Origin: Streptomyces sp. NBRC 110035 | GTDB taxonomy: Bacteria; Actinomycetota; Actinomycetes; Streptomycetales; Streptomycetaceae | Length of the DNA stretch: 64,000 nucleotides | Assembly (NCBI RefSeq): GCF_000829695.1 | Contig: NZ_BBNN01000043.1 | Span: forward strand, 1 to 64,000 | Direction of reading: 5' to 3' | Shown: positions 57,140-64,000 of the stretch, piece after piece | Numbering within the stretch: position 1 is the stretch's first letter | Layout of the letters: each line of letters starts with the position of its first letter | Translations under genes and position numbers: made by a program | The notes under the pieces: model-generated | Database searches by the model: none | The model's input: only the letters and a program-made list of their open reading frames with translations | Told to the model about the DNA's origin: nothing

Positions 57140-57808
57140 TCAACGGGTTCCGGGCTCGAGGGCCGGTTCACCGACGGCGTGTGCCGCTCGCCGCCAGGCG
57201 GCACCGACCGCACCGTGCGCGATCGCCGTACCTCGCGCCGTCCCCGCCGGCAGATGCACCGGACTGCCGATGTGCACGTGGAACCGGGGGCGGCGCACCG
57301 GGGCGGTGAGCACACCGGACAGTTGCTTCGCGACCGTTCCCGAACAGAGACGCCGGGCCCCCACCTGACCGACCGGAACCACCGGCGCACCGGTCGCGGC
57401 CACGAGCCGTGCGAGACCGGTGCGGAAGGGCAGGGGCGCGGTACCCCCCGCGTCCTTGCGCCGGGGGAGACCCCCTTCGGCGTAGATGAGTACATGACGC
57501 CCCGTCCCGAGCACCTCGGCCGCTGCCGCGAGGGCCTCCGCCGCCCGCGCCGACCCCCGGTGGACGGGAATGTGCCCCTCCTTGGACAACGCCCGGCCCA
57601 GCACCGGCACGCGCCAGAGGCCCGCCGTCGCCAGGACCGCCGGCCTCACGCCCACGGAGCGCAGGGCGGCCAGTACGACCGCCGGGTCGGCCGGCGAGTC
57701 GTGGTTGGCGACGAAGACACTGCCCCCGGGGTACGGTCCGTCCGCCTCGCGGGTGACGGTGAGGTGCCCGAGGAGGGGCAGCAGGACAGCGGCGGCACGG
57801 CTGAGCAT
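57140..57808 (-). CDS. PlsC-type lysophospholipid/1-acyl-glycerol-3-phosphate acyltransferase
   Basis: A 222-residue membrane-associated acyltransferase. ATG 57808 has a GAAAGG site 6 bases upstream. Motif I (HX4D) reads FVANHDSPADPAVV near residue 34; motif II LSKEGHIPVHRG near 78; motif III is AEGGLPRR (EGT-S variant with Gly) near 110; motif IV APVVPVGQVGA near 142. The enzyme transfers an acyl group to lysophosphatidate or a related acceptor; similar stand-alone copies exist in lipid and polyketide loci. A perfect 14-bp palindrome lies 73 bp upstream. Confidence 0.87.
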   Translation of the reverse strand: MLSRAAAVLLPLLGHLTVTREADGPYPGGSVFVANHDSPADPAVVLAALRSVGVRPAVLATAGLWRVPVLGRALSKEGHIPVHRGSARAAEALAAAAEVLGTGRHVLIYAEGGLPRRKDAGGTAPLPFRTGLARLVAATGAPVVPVGQVGARRLCSGTVAKQLSGVLTAPVRRPRFHVHIGSPVHLPAGTARGTAIAHGAVGAAWRRAAHAVGEPALEPGTR

Positions 57809-57880
57809 GGACGGCCTTTCGACACGGGAATCCCTGCTCCCCAGCTTCACGTGCCGACCCCTTCCGGCACATGAGTATCC

Positions 57881-57894
57881 GTACCCATGGGTAC
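57881..57894. promoter_or_regulatory. Perfect 14-bp palindrome upstream of the acyltransferase gene
   Basis: GTACCCATGGGTAC at 73 bp upstream of the start codon; a likely operator for an unidentified regulator. Confidence 0.5.
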
Positions 57895-57926
57895 CGCGCG
57901 GTTTCCCCATGACGAGGGGTGAGGAC

Positions 57927-57959
57927 AGCGCCCGGTTTTTCCGGCTTCTGCCGGGCGCT
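57927..57959. terminator. Hairpin in the gap left of the nuclease remnant
   Basis: AGCGCCCGG and CCGGGCGCT, perfect 9-bp arms, 15-nt loop with a T-run. No adjacent gene ends here, so its function is unclear; it may be left over from a lost gene. Confidence 0.4.
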
Positions 57960-58009
57960 CGGCGTGCCGGGCGGGACCGCGGCACGGACGGGGTGACGCA
58001 CGTACCCGG

Positions 58010-58340
58010 GCCTCGCGGGCCGACCCGTCGGTCCGCGAGGCCCAGGTGGCGGACATGCCGGAGGTGCCGGCCGTCGGCCGCCGCCCGGGGATCCTGGTCG
58101 GAGACTTCAACGCGGAGGTGGCGGCTCCGGAACCGGCGCCGCTGTGGCGGAAGCCGCGGGACGCCGGTCCGGCCGGCGGCGGGACGCACCCGGCGGCCGC
58201 CCCGGTCAGGCGCATCGACCTGGTGGCCGTCTCCCGCGACATCACCGTGACCGGCACCGAAGCGGTGCCGACGAGGGCATCGGACCACCGCCCCGTCGTC
58301 ACGGACCTCGGGGTCCACCGGCGCGGCCGCCGAACGATCC
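58010..58340 (+). pseudogene. C-terminal remnant of an endonuclease/exonuclease/phosphatase (EEP) family gene
   Basis: The frame reads VREAQVADMPEVPAVGRRPG, ILVGDFNAEVAAPEPAPLW, then AAAPVRRIDLVAVSRDITVT and TEAVPTRASDHRPVVTDLGV. GDFNAE, the RIDLV strand and SDHRPV are the last three catalytic motifs of the DNase I-like EEP superfamily. The first half with the catalytic Glu is missing and no start with ribosome-binding site exists. About 105 residues survive. Confidence 0.7.
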
Positions 58341-58483
58341 GAATCCCCCGGAACCAGGAGGCCCGGGGCGGCCGGCCGCACACCAGGCACGCGAGCGGCT
58401 GGACCGAGTCTGCTGGTCGTACGTGCCGTTCCGGGCCGCCTGCCCCGACAGGGCCGTCCCCGGGCCGGCCCGTCGCCGGAAGA

Positions 58484-58499
58484 CTCGGAAATTCCTTAG
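58484..58499. promoter_or_regulatory. PimM-like (PAS-LuxR) operator upstream of the GDP-mannose dehydratase gene
   Basis: CTCGGAAATTCCTTAG matches 14 of 16 positions of the PimM consensus CTVGGGAWWTCCCBAG, with the two differences placed symmetrically. It is 202 bp upstream of the gmd start; the rest of 58341-58700 contains no supported gene. The consensus is quoted from memory of the pimaricin regulator literature. Confidence 0.6.
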
Positions 58500-58700
58500 C
58501 CGTTTCGGTGCTTGCATGGCCGTCACGAGGACGGCTCGTGAGTCAACGCAGGCTGCGCGTCTCGGGATCCGGCAGAACCGACCTTCCGGTCGGTGCACCG
58601 GAGAGTGCGCGCCTCGCATCGAATGCCGCCGCTTCCGGTCCGCGGGCGCGGTGCGGACTCCCGCCGACCGGTCCTCCCCGTGGCGGTGGAAAGAGAGAAG

Positions 58701-59738
58701 ATGTCCAAGCGCGCACTGATCACCGGAATCACCGGACAGGACGGCTCGTACCTGGCGGAGCACCTGCTGAGCCAGGGGTACCGGGTGTGGGGGCTCTGCC
58801 GTGGCCAGGCCAATCCGCGAAGGGACCGGATCGCCGAGCTGATCCCCGGTCTGTCCTTCGTGGACGGTGACCTGATGGACCAGGGGAGCCTGGTCTCCGC
58901 GGTCGACCTGGTCCAGCCCGACGAGGTCTACAACCTGGGAGCGATCTCCTTCGTCCCCATGTCCTGGCAGCAGCCGGAACTGGTCACCGAGGTCAACGGC
59001 ACCGGTGTCCTGCGCATGCTCGAAGCCATCCGTATGGTCAGCGGACTCAGCAGGTCCTCCGGTGGCGGCGCGCGGGGCCAGATCCGCTTCTACCAGGCGT
59101 CCTCCTCGGAGATGTTCGGTCAGGTCGCCGAGAGCCCGCAGAGCGAGACGACCCGGTTCCACCCGCGCAGCCCGTACGGTGTGGCCAAGACCTTCGGTCA
59201 CTACATCACCCGCAACTACCGTGAGTCGTTCGGGATGTACGGCGTCTCCGGAATCCTCTTCAACCACGAGTCCCCGCGCCGTGGAGCCGAGTTCGTGACC
59301 CGGAAGATCACCCTGGCCGTCGCCCAGATCAAGCTGGGCATGACGGACAAGGTCAGCCTCGGCAATCTGGACGCCGAGCGCGACTGGGGCTACGCCGGTG
59401 ACTACGTGCGGGCCATGCACCTGATGCTCCAGCAGGAGGAGCCCGGCGACTACGTCGTGGGCACGGGGAGGATGCACACCGTACGGGACGCGGCACGCAT
59501 CGCCTTCGAGCATGTGGGCCTGGACTGGCGTGATCACGTCGTGGTCGACCCCGGCCTGGTGCGGCCCGCCGAGGTCGAGACGCTGTGCGCCGACGTGACC
59601 GACGCCCGCAAGGAACTGGGCTGGGAGCCCGAAGTCGATTTCGAGCAGCTGATGCGCATGATGGTCGAGTCCGACCTGCGCCAGGCCTCGCGCGAGCGTG
59701 ACTACAGCCGGCTGGTGGCCGCCGGCGGCGGCTGGTAG
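58701..59738 (+). CDS. gmd: GDP-mannose 4,6-dehydratase
   Basis: A 345-residue extended short-chain dehydrogenase converting GDP-D-mannose to GDP-4-keto-6-deoxymannose with tightly bound NADP. Rossmann motif RALITGITGQDGSYLAEHLL at residues ~4-23, VYNLGAISFVPMSWQQPELV near 77, the catalytic SSSEMFG with YGVAKTFGHY (Tyr-x3-Lys) near 135-175, and FNHESPRRGAEFVTRKI. In polyene macrolide clusters the homologue (nysDIII in nystatin, amphDIII in amphotericin) starts GDP-mycosamine synthesis and sits beside modular PKS genes, as here. A purine-rich GGAAAGAGAGAAG precedes ATG 58701. Confidence 0.93.
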   Translation: MSKRALITGITGQDGSYLAEHLLSQGYRVWGLCRGQANPRRDRIAELIPGLSFVDGDLMDQGSLVSAVDLVQPDEVYNLGAISFVPMSWQQPELVTEVNGTGVLRMLEAIRMVSGLSRSSGGGARGQIRFYQASSSEMFGQVAESPQSETTRFHPRSPYGVAKTFGHYITRNYRESFGMYGVSGILFNHESPRRGAEFVTRKITLAVAQIKLGMTDKVSLGNLDAERDWGYAGDYVRAMHLMLQQEEPGDYVVGTGRMHTVRDAARIAFEHVGLDWRDHVVVDPGLVRPAEVETLCADVTDARKELGWEPEVDFEQLMRMMVESDLRQASRERDYSRLVAAGGGW

Positions 59739-59800
59739 GCCCCGCCCGGCCCACCGGCGGTGACACGCTCCGGCAGACCCGCCTTCCGACCGCCCACATA

Positions 59801-59816
59801 CTAGGGATTTCCGCAG
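59801..59816. promoter_or_regulatory. PimM-like (PAS-LuxR) operator upstream of the PKS gene
   Basis: CTAGGGATTTCCGCAG matches 15 of 16 positions of CTVGGGAWWTCCCBAG. It lies 333 bp before the PKS start codon, in a 410-bp gap (59739-60148) that otherwise holds no supported gene. Such boxes typically overlap the -35 region of PimM-activated promoters, implying a long 5' leader here. Confidence 0.7.
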
Positions 59817-60148
59817 ACGTACCGCCCGAGACTGGGCTCATGGTCTGCGGAATCGTGTGCACGGCACGCGCGCTGCGCGCGTGCTCCGAAGGAGCTGCCG
59901 CAGCGGTACCCGCCCGGCGTCGTGCCGGGGGTCCGCCCCGGACGGGCGGGCCCCGGCACTCCGCACGGCCCGGTCCGCCCGACGGCTGAGGTCCCGTGCC
60001 GGGCACGCCTTCCCGGCCCCCGCCCCAGTCGTCCCCACTCCTTCGGACACCCCGGTCGTCCCGGCGCCGAACGGCCGCCCCGAACACCCGGTGTCCCCAC
60101 CGGACCGCCAGCCGTCCGCCGGTCTTCCTCCAGATGGGTTGCGTTGAA

Positions 60149-63100
60149 ATGGACAAGGAACAGAAGCTCCGGGACTACCTCAAGCGAGCGAGCGCCGATC
60201 TGAAGCGTTCGCGGCAGCGGGTGAGCGAGCTGGAGGCGGCGGCCACCGAACCCATCGCGATCGTCGGCATGGGCTGCCGGTACCCGGGCGGTGCGAACAG
60301 TCCGGAGGACCTGTGGCGGATGCTGGTCGCCGGTGAGGACGGCATCACCCCGATGCCCGGCGACCGGGGCTGGGAGGCCGCCATCGGCGACGGGCCCGCC
60401 GACTTCGCCGGCGGTTTCCTGCACGACGCCCCCGCCTTCGACGCGGACTTCTTCGGTATCTCGCCCCGCGAGGCCCTTTCCATGGACCCGCAGCAACGCC
60501 TGCTCCTGGAAACGTCCTGGGAGGCCTTCGAGCGCGCCGGGATCGACCCGTCCGGCGTCCGCGGCAGCCGTACCGGCATGTTCGTCGGGGCCATGCCGCA
60601 GGACTACCGCGTCGGCCCCGACGACGACGTCCAGGGCTTCCAGCTGACCGGCAACGCCACCAGCATCCTGTCCGGCCGGCTGTCCTACTTCTACGGAGCC
60701 GTGGGCCCCGCCGTCACCGTCGACACGGCCTGCTCCTCCTCACTGGTCGCCCTGCACATGGCCGCCCAGGCACTGCGCGCCGGGGAGTGCTCGCTGGCAC
60801 TGGCGGCCGGCGTCACCGTGATGGCGAGCCCCACCACCTTCGTCGAGTTCGCCCGCCAGGGCGGCCTCGCGGGCGACGGCCACTGCAAGTCCTTCGCCGA
60901 CGCCGCCGACGGCACCGGCTGGTCCGAGGGTGTCGGCGTCCTCGTCCTGGAGCGGCTCTCCGAGGCCCGCCGCAACGGCCACCAGGTGCTCGCCGTGGTG
61001 CGCGGCTCGGCCGTCAACCAGGACGGCGCCTCCAACGGCCTGACTGCTCCCAACGGCCCCTCCCAGCAGCGGGTCATCGAGGCCGCACTGGTCAACGCCC
61101 GGCTCTCCGCCGCGGAGGTCGACGCCGTGGAGGCGCACGGCACCGGCACCGTCCTCGGCGACCCCGTCGAGGCGCAGGCGCTGCTCGCCACCTACGGCCA
61201 GGGCCGTGCCCCCGAACAGCCGCTGCTGCTCGGCTCGGTGAAGTCCAACATCAGCCACACCCAGGCCGCCGCCGGCGTCGCCGGCATCATCAAGATGGTC
61301 ATGGCGATGCGCCACGACCTGCTCCCGCGCACCCTGCACGTGGACCGGCCGTCCACCCACGTCGACTGGACCGAGGGAGCCGTCCGCCTCCTCACCGAGC
61401 CCGTCGCGTGGCCGCGCCGGGAGAACGCCCCGCGCCGGGCCGGCGTCTCCTCGTTCGGCCTGTCCGGCACCAACGCGCACACCATCATCGAGGAGGCTCC
61501 CGCCGAGGAGCCCGCCGCCGACGGAGCCGAGGAGACCCCCACGGCCCCCGCCGTCGAGCCCGGCGTCCTGCCGTGGCTGCTGTCCGGCCGCACCGCCGAC
61601 GCCCTGCGCGAGCAGGCCGGCCGGCTGCTGGCCCACCTGCGCGACCGGCCCGCGCTCACCGCCCTCGACACCGCCCACGCGCTGGCCACCACCCGGTCCG
61701 CCTTCGAGCACCGCGCCGCGTTCACCACCGCAGACCGGGACACCGCCCTCGCCGCCCTCGCCGCCCTCACCGCCGGCGAGGACGCGCCGGGCCTCACCGT
61801 CCACCGGACGCGCGAACGCCCCAAGCTCGCCGTGCTCTTCTCCGGCCAGGGCTCCCAGCGCCCCGGCATGGGCCGCGACCTGTACGTCCGCTTCCCCGTC
61901 TTCGCACGCGCCCTCGACGGGATCCTCGGCCACCTCGACGCCGGACTCGACCGCCCGCTGCGTCCCCTCCTGCTGGCCGAGGAGGGCACCACCGAGGCGG
62001 CTCTCCTGGACCGCACCGGATACGCGCAGCCCGCCCTCTTCGCCCTCGAAGTCGCCCTGTACCGGCTGGTCGAGTCCTGGGGCCTCACCCCCGACCACGT
62101 CACCGGCCACTCGGTCGGCGAGATCGCCGCCGCGCACGTCGCGGGCGTCTTCTCCCTGGAGGACGCCTGCACCCTGGTCCTCGCCCGCGGACGGCTGATG
62201 GAGGCGCTGCCCGAGGGCGGCGCCATGGTCTCCGTCGAAGCCACCGAGGACGAGGTGGCCCCGCTCGTCGCCGAGCACGCCGACCGGGTGTCGATCGCCG
62301 CCCTCAACGGCCCCTCGGCCGTGGTCGTCGCGGGCGCCGTCGACGCCGTCGACGCCGTCGCCGCCCACTTCACCGCTCTCGGCCGCCGCACCCGGCGGCT
62401 GCGCGTCTCGCACGCCTTCCACTCGCCGCTGATGGAGCCGATGCTCGCGGAGTTCCGGGACGTCGTCGCCGGGCTGGCCCCGCAGGCCCCCGCGCTGCCC
62501 GTGGTCTCCAACCTGACCGGCCGGCCCGCCACGGTCGAGCAGCTGACCTCCGCCGACTACTGGGCCGACCACGTCCGCGGCACCGTCCGCTTCGCCGACG
62601 GCGTCGGCTGGCTGGCCGGACACGGCACCGGCGTCTTCCTCGAACTCGGCCCCGACAGCACCCTGTCCGCGCTCAGCCGCGCCTGCCTGGACGCCGCCGG
62701 ACACGAGGACGCCGCCGTCCTGCCCGCCCTGCGCAAGGACCGTACCGAGTCCACCGCGCTCACCGAGACCGCCGCCGGCCTGTACCTGCACGGTGTGCCG
62801 CTGCGCTGGGAGCGCTGGTTCGAGGGCACCGGCGCCCGCCGCGCCGACCTGCCGACGTACGCCTTCCAGCACCGCCCGTACTGGCCGAAGGGCGTCACCG
62901 GCCTCACCGGCGACGTACGGGCCGCCGGCCTGGGCGCCGCCCACCACCCGCTGCTGGCCGCCGCCGTCACCCTCGCCAACTCCGACGGACTGCTGCTCAC
63001 CGGCCGCCTCTCGGTGCGCACCCACCCCTGGCTCGCCGACCACGCGGTGCGCGGCGCCGTCCTGCTGCCCGGCACCGCCTTCCTGGAACTGGCCGTACGG

Positions 63101-64000
63101 GCCGGCGACGAGGTCGGCTGCGACCGCGTCGAGGACCTCACCCTCGCCGCCCCGCTCGCCCTGCCCGAGGACGGCGGCGTCCAGGTGCAGGTGTGGATCG
63201 GCAGCCCCGACGGCACCGGCCGCCGCACCCTCAGCCTCTACGCCCGCCCCGACGGCGACGACGACCAGCCGTGGACCCGGCACGCCACCGGCACCCTCGC
63301 CCCCGGCGCCCGCCACGAGGACGGCTTCGACGCGGCCGTGTGGCCCCCGGCCGGCGCCGAACCGGTCGACCTGGACGGCTTCCACGACTCACTCGCCGAC
63401 GCCGGATTCGGCTACGGACCGGCCTTCCGCGGCCTGCGGGCGGTGTGGCGGCGCGGCGAGGAGACCTTCGCCGAGGTCGCCCTCGACTCCGGAGCAGCCG
63501 GTGACGCGCCCTCCTTCGGCCTCCACCCCGCGCTCCTCGACGCGGCCCTGCACGCCACCGCCTTCGCCCCGCTCGGCGAGGACGCGCGCGGCGGCCTGCC
63601 CTTCTCCTGGCAGGACGTCACCCTGCACGCCGGCGGCGCCGCCGAGGTCCGGGTCCGGCTCGTCCCGGCCGCCGACGACGCCGTGTCGATCGCCGTCACC
63701 GACGCCACCGGGACGCCCGTCGCCTCCGTGGCCTCCCTGGTGCTGCGCACCGCCCCGGACGCACGCGCCACCGCGGCCTCCGCCCTGGAGCGGGACGCGC
63801 TGTTCGCCCTGGACTGGACCCGGCTCACCGCCTCGTCCGACGGCACCGCCCTGCCCACCACCGTAGGCCTGCTCGGCACCGACCCCTTCGGCCTGTCCGC
63901 CGCCCTGTCCGCCGTCGGCGCGACCGTCACCGACGGCGGCCACGAGACGCCGGACCTGGTGCTCGCCCCCGTCGCCGGCGCGGGCGACGACCACCTGCTC
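60149..64000 (+). CDS. Modular type I polyketide synthase (docking, KS, AT, DH, start of KR region; runs off window)
   Basis: ATG 60149 opens a frame still open at the right edge (1284 codons seen). Residues 1-33 ([20 protein letters not shown]...) form a coiled-coil docking domain, so this subunit receives a chain from an upstream PKS protein and is not the loading module. KS spans about 35-455: Cys 195 in VDTACSSSL, plus EAHGTGT and [12 protein letters not shown] spans about 560-850: Ser 655 in GHSVGE; HAFH at 755 predicts malonyl-CoA as extender. DH starts about 935: active-site His 965 in [11 protein letters not shown] and LLDAALH. From about 1210 the structural part of a KR begins (LFALDWTRL). 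With the neighbouring gmd and PimM-like boxes this fits a polyene-macrolide elongation subunit. Confidence 0.95.
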   Translation, partial: MDKEQKLRDYLKRASADLKRSRQRVSELEAAATEPIAIVGMGCRYPGGANSPEDLWRMLVAGEDGITPMPGDRGWEAAIGDGPADFAGGFLHDAPAFDADFFGISPREALSMDPQQRLLLETSWEAFERAGIDPSGVRGSRTGMFVGAMPQDYRVGPDDDVQGFQLTGNATSILSGRLSYFYGAVGPAVTVDTACSSSLVALHMAAQALRAGECSLALAAGVTVMASPTTFVEFARQGGLAGDGHCKSFADAADGTGWSEGVGVLVLERLSEARRNGHQVLAVVRGSAVNQDGASNGLTAPNGPSQQRVIEAALVNARLSAAEVDAVEAHGTGTVLGDPVEAQALLATYGQGRAPEQPLLLGSVKSNISHTQAAAGVAGIIKMVMAMRHDLLPRTLHVDRPSTHVDWTEGAVRLLTEPVAWPRRENAPRRAGVSSFGLSGTNAHTIIEEAPAEEPAADGAEETPTAPAVEPGVLPWLLSGRTADALREQAGRLLAHLRDRPALTALDTAHALATTRSAFEHRAAFTTADRDTALAALAALTAGEDAPGLTVHRTRERPKLAVLFSGQGSQRPGMGRDLYVRFPVFARALDGILGHLDAGLDRPLRPLLLAEEGTTEAALLDRTGYAQPALFALEVALYRLVESWGLTPDHVTGHSVGEIAAAHVAGVFSLEDACTLVLARGRLMEALPEGGAMVSVEATEDEVAPLVAEHADRVSIAALNGPSAVVVAGAVDAVDAVAAHFTALGRRTRRLRVSHAFHSPLMEPMLAEFRDVVAGLAPQAPALPVVSNLTGRPATVEQLTSADYWADHVRGTVRFADGVGWLAGHGTGVFLELGPDSTLSALSRACLDAAGHEDAAVLPALRKDRTESTALTETAAGLYLHGVPLRWERWFEGTGARRADLPTYAFQHRPYWPKGVTGLTGDVRAAGLGAAHHPLLAAAVTLANSDGLLLTGRLSVRTHPWLADHAVRGAVLLPGTAFLELAVRAGDEVGCDRVEDLTLAAPLALPEDGGVQVQVWIGSPDGTGRRTLSLYARPDGDDDQPWTRHATGTLAPGARHEDGFDAAVWPPAGAEPVDLDGFHDSLADAGFGYGPAFRGLRAVWRRGEETFAEVALDSGAAGDAPSFGLHPALLDAALHATAFAPLGEDARGGLPFSWQDVTLHAGGAAEVRVRLVPAADDAVSIAVTDATGTPVASVASLVLRTAPDARATAASALERDALFALDWTRLTASSDGTALPTTVGLLGTDPFGLSAALSAVGATVTDGGHETPDLVLAPVAGAGDDHLL

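Noticed and set aside
60740-63385. An 881-codon open frame antisense to the PKS gene
   Set aside because: It is a composition artefact: the sense strand has clear KS, AT and DH motifs, while the antisense translation is Gly/Val/Ala-rich with no family motif.

Overview
The window is very GC-rich actinomycete DNA with strong G/C bias at third codon positions, GTG starts, purine-rich Shine-Dalgarno sites and typical Streptomyces gene content (PP2C/MASE1 signalling genes, CebE-like sugar ABC importer, secreted GH16-ricin enzyme, TerB protein, modular type I PKS). It is most likely a Streptomyces chromosome, probably an accessory part of it. No rRNA, tRNA, CRISPR array, insertion sequence or phage module was seen.

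Layout. 1-5.3 kb: envelope and signalling genes (L,D-transpeptidase lipoprotein, DUF1275 membrane protein, PP2C phosphatase coupled to a frameshifted MASE1 sensor). 5.3-13 kb: a decayed VOC gene, a secreted amidohydrolase with an F5/8C domain, then a divergent lipid unit (TetR-GlpD facing alkyl-DHAP-synthase-like oxidase and diacylglycerol-kinase-like gene). 13-20.5 kb: a KatG remnant, haloperoxidase-type hydrolase, cytochrome P450, small hypotheticals, DUF350, GH16 glucanase, TerB. 20.5-26.3 kb: a wrecked minus-strand NRPS/PKS locus (FAAL-ACP-KS joined by deletion to C-A, then an acyl reductase with an internal amber codon). 26.5-41 kb: WGR-propeller protein, FAD subunit, an 8-bp minisatellite, a glutamate-cysteine-ligase-like enzyme, pyruvate carboxylase, frameshifted YceI, ASCH, 4-hydroxybenzoate hydroxylase, TetR, remnants of an anti-sigma ATPase and an AraC regulator, and an iron-box-controlled siderophore exporter. 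41-51.4 kb: a 1002-residue multidomain secreted protein, a CPT-like kinase, and a complete beta-glucoside utilisation unit (LacI, binding protein, two permeases, GH1 enzyme). 51.5-58.4 kb: a second LacI with two clear operators followed by a ruined catabolic operon, a Tat-exported beta-propeller protein, an acyltransferase and a nuclease/phosphatase-family remnant. 58.5-64 kb: GDP-mannose 4,6-dehydratase and the start of a modular type I PKS, each preceded by a 16-bp motif resembling the PAS-LuxR (PimM-type) operator of polyene macrolide clusters. The window therefore appears to enter a mycosaminyl-polyene-like biosynthetic cluster that continues to the right.

Two themes stand out. First, gene decay is dense: at least twelve loci carry frameshifts, nonsense codons, deletions or only remnants, and two internal deletions fuse unrelated genes. 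Second, regulatory DNA is unusually legible: two PimM-like boxes, an iron box, paired LacI operators, a 16-bp-arm inverted repeat upstream of the beta-glucoside operon, and a perfect TetR-type palindrome. Calls rest on reading motifs and architecture by eye; no database search was possible.
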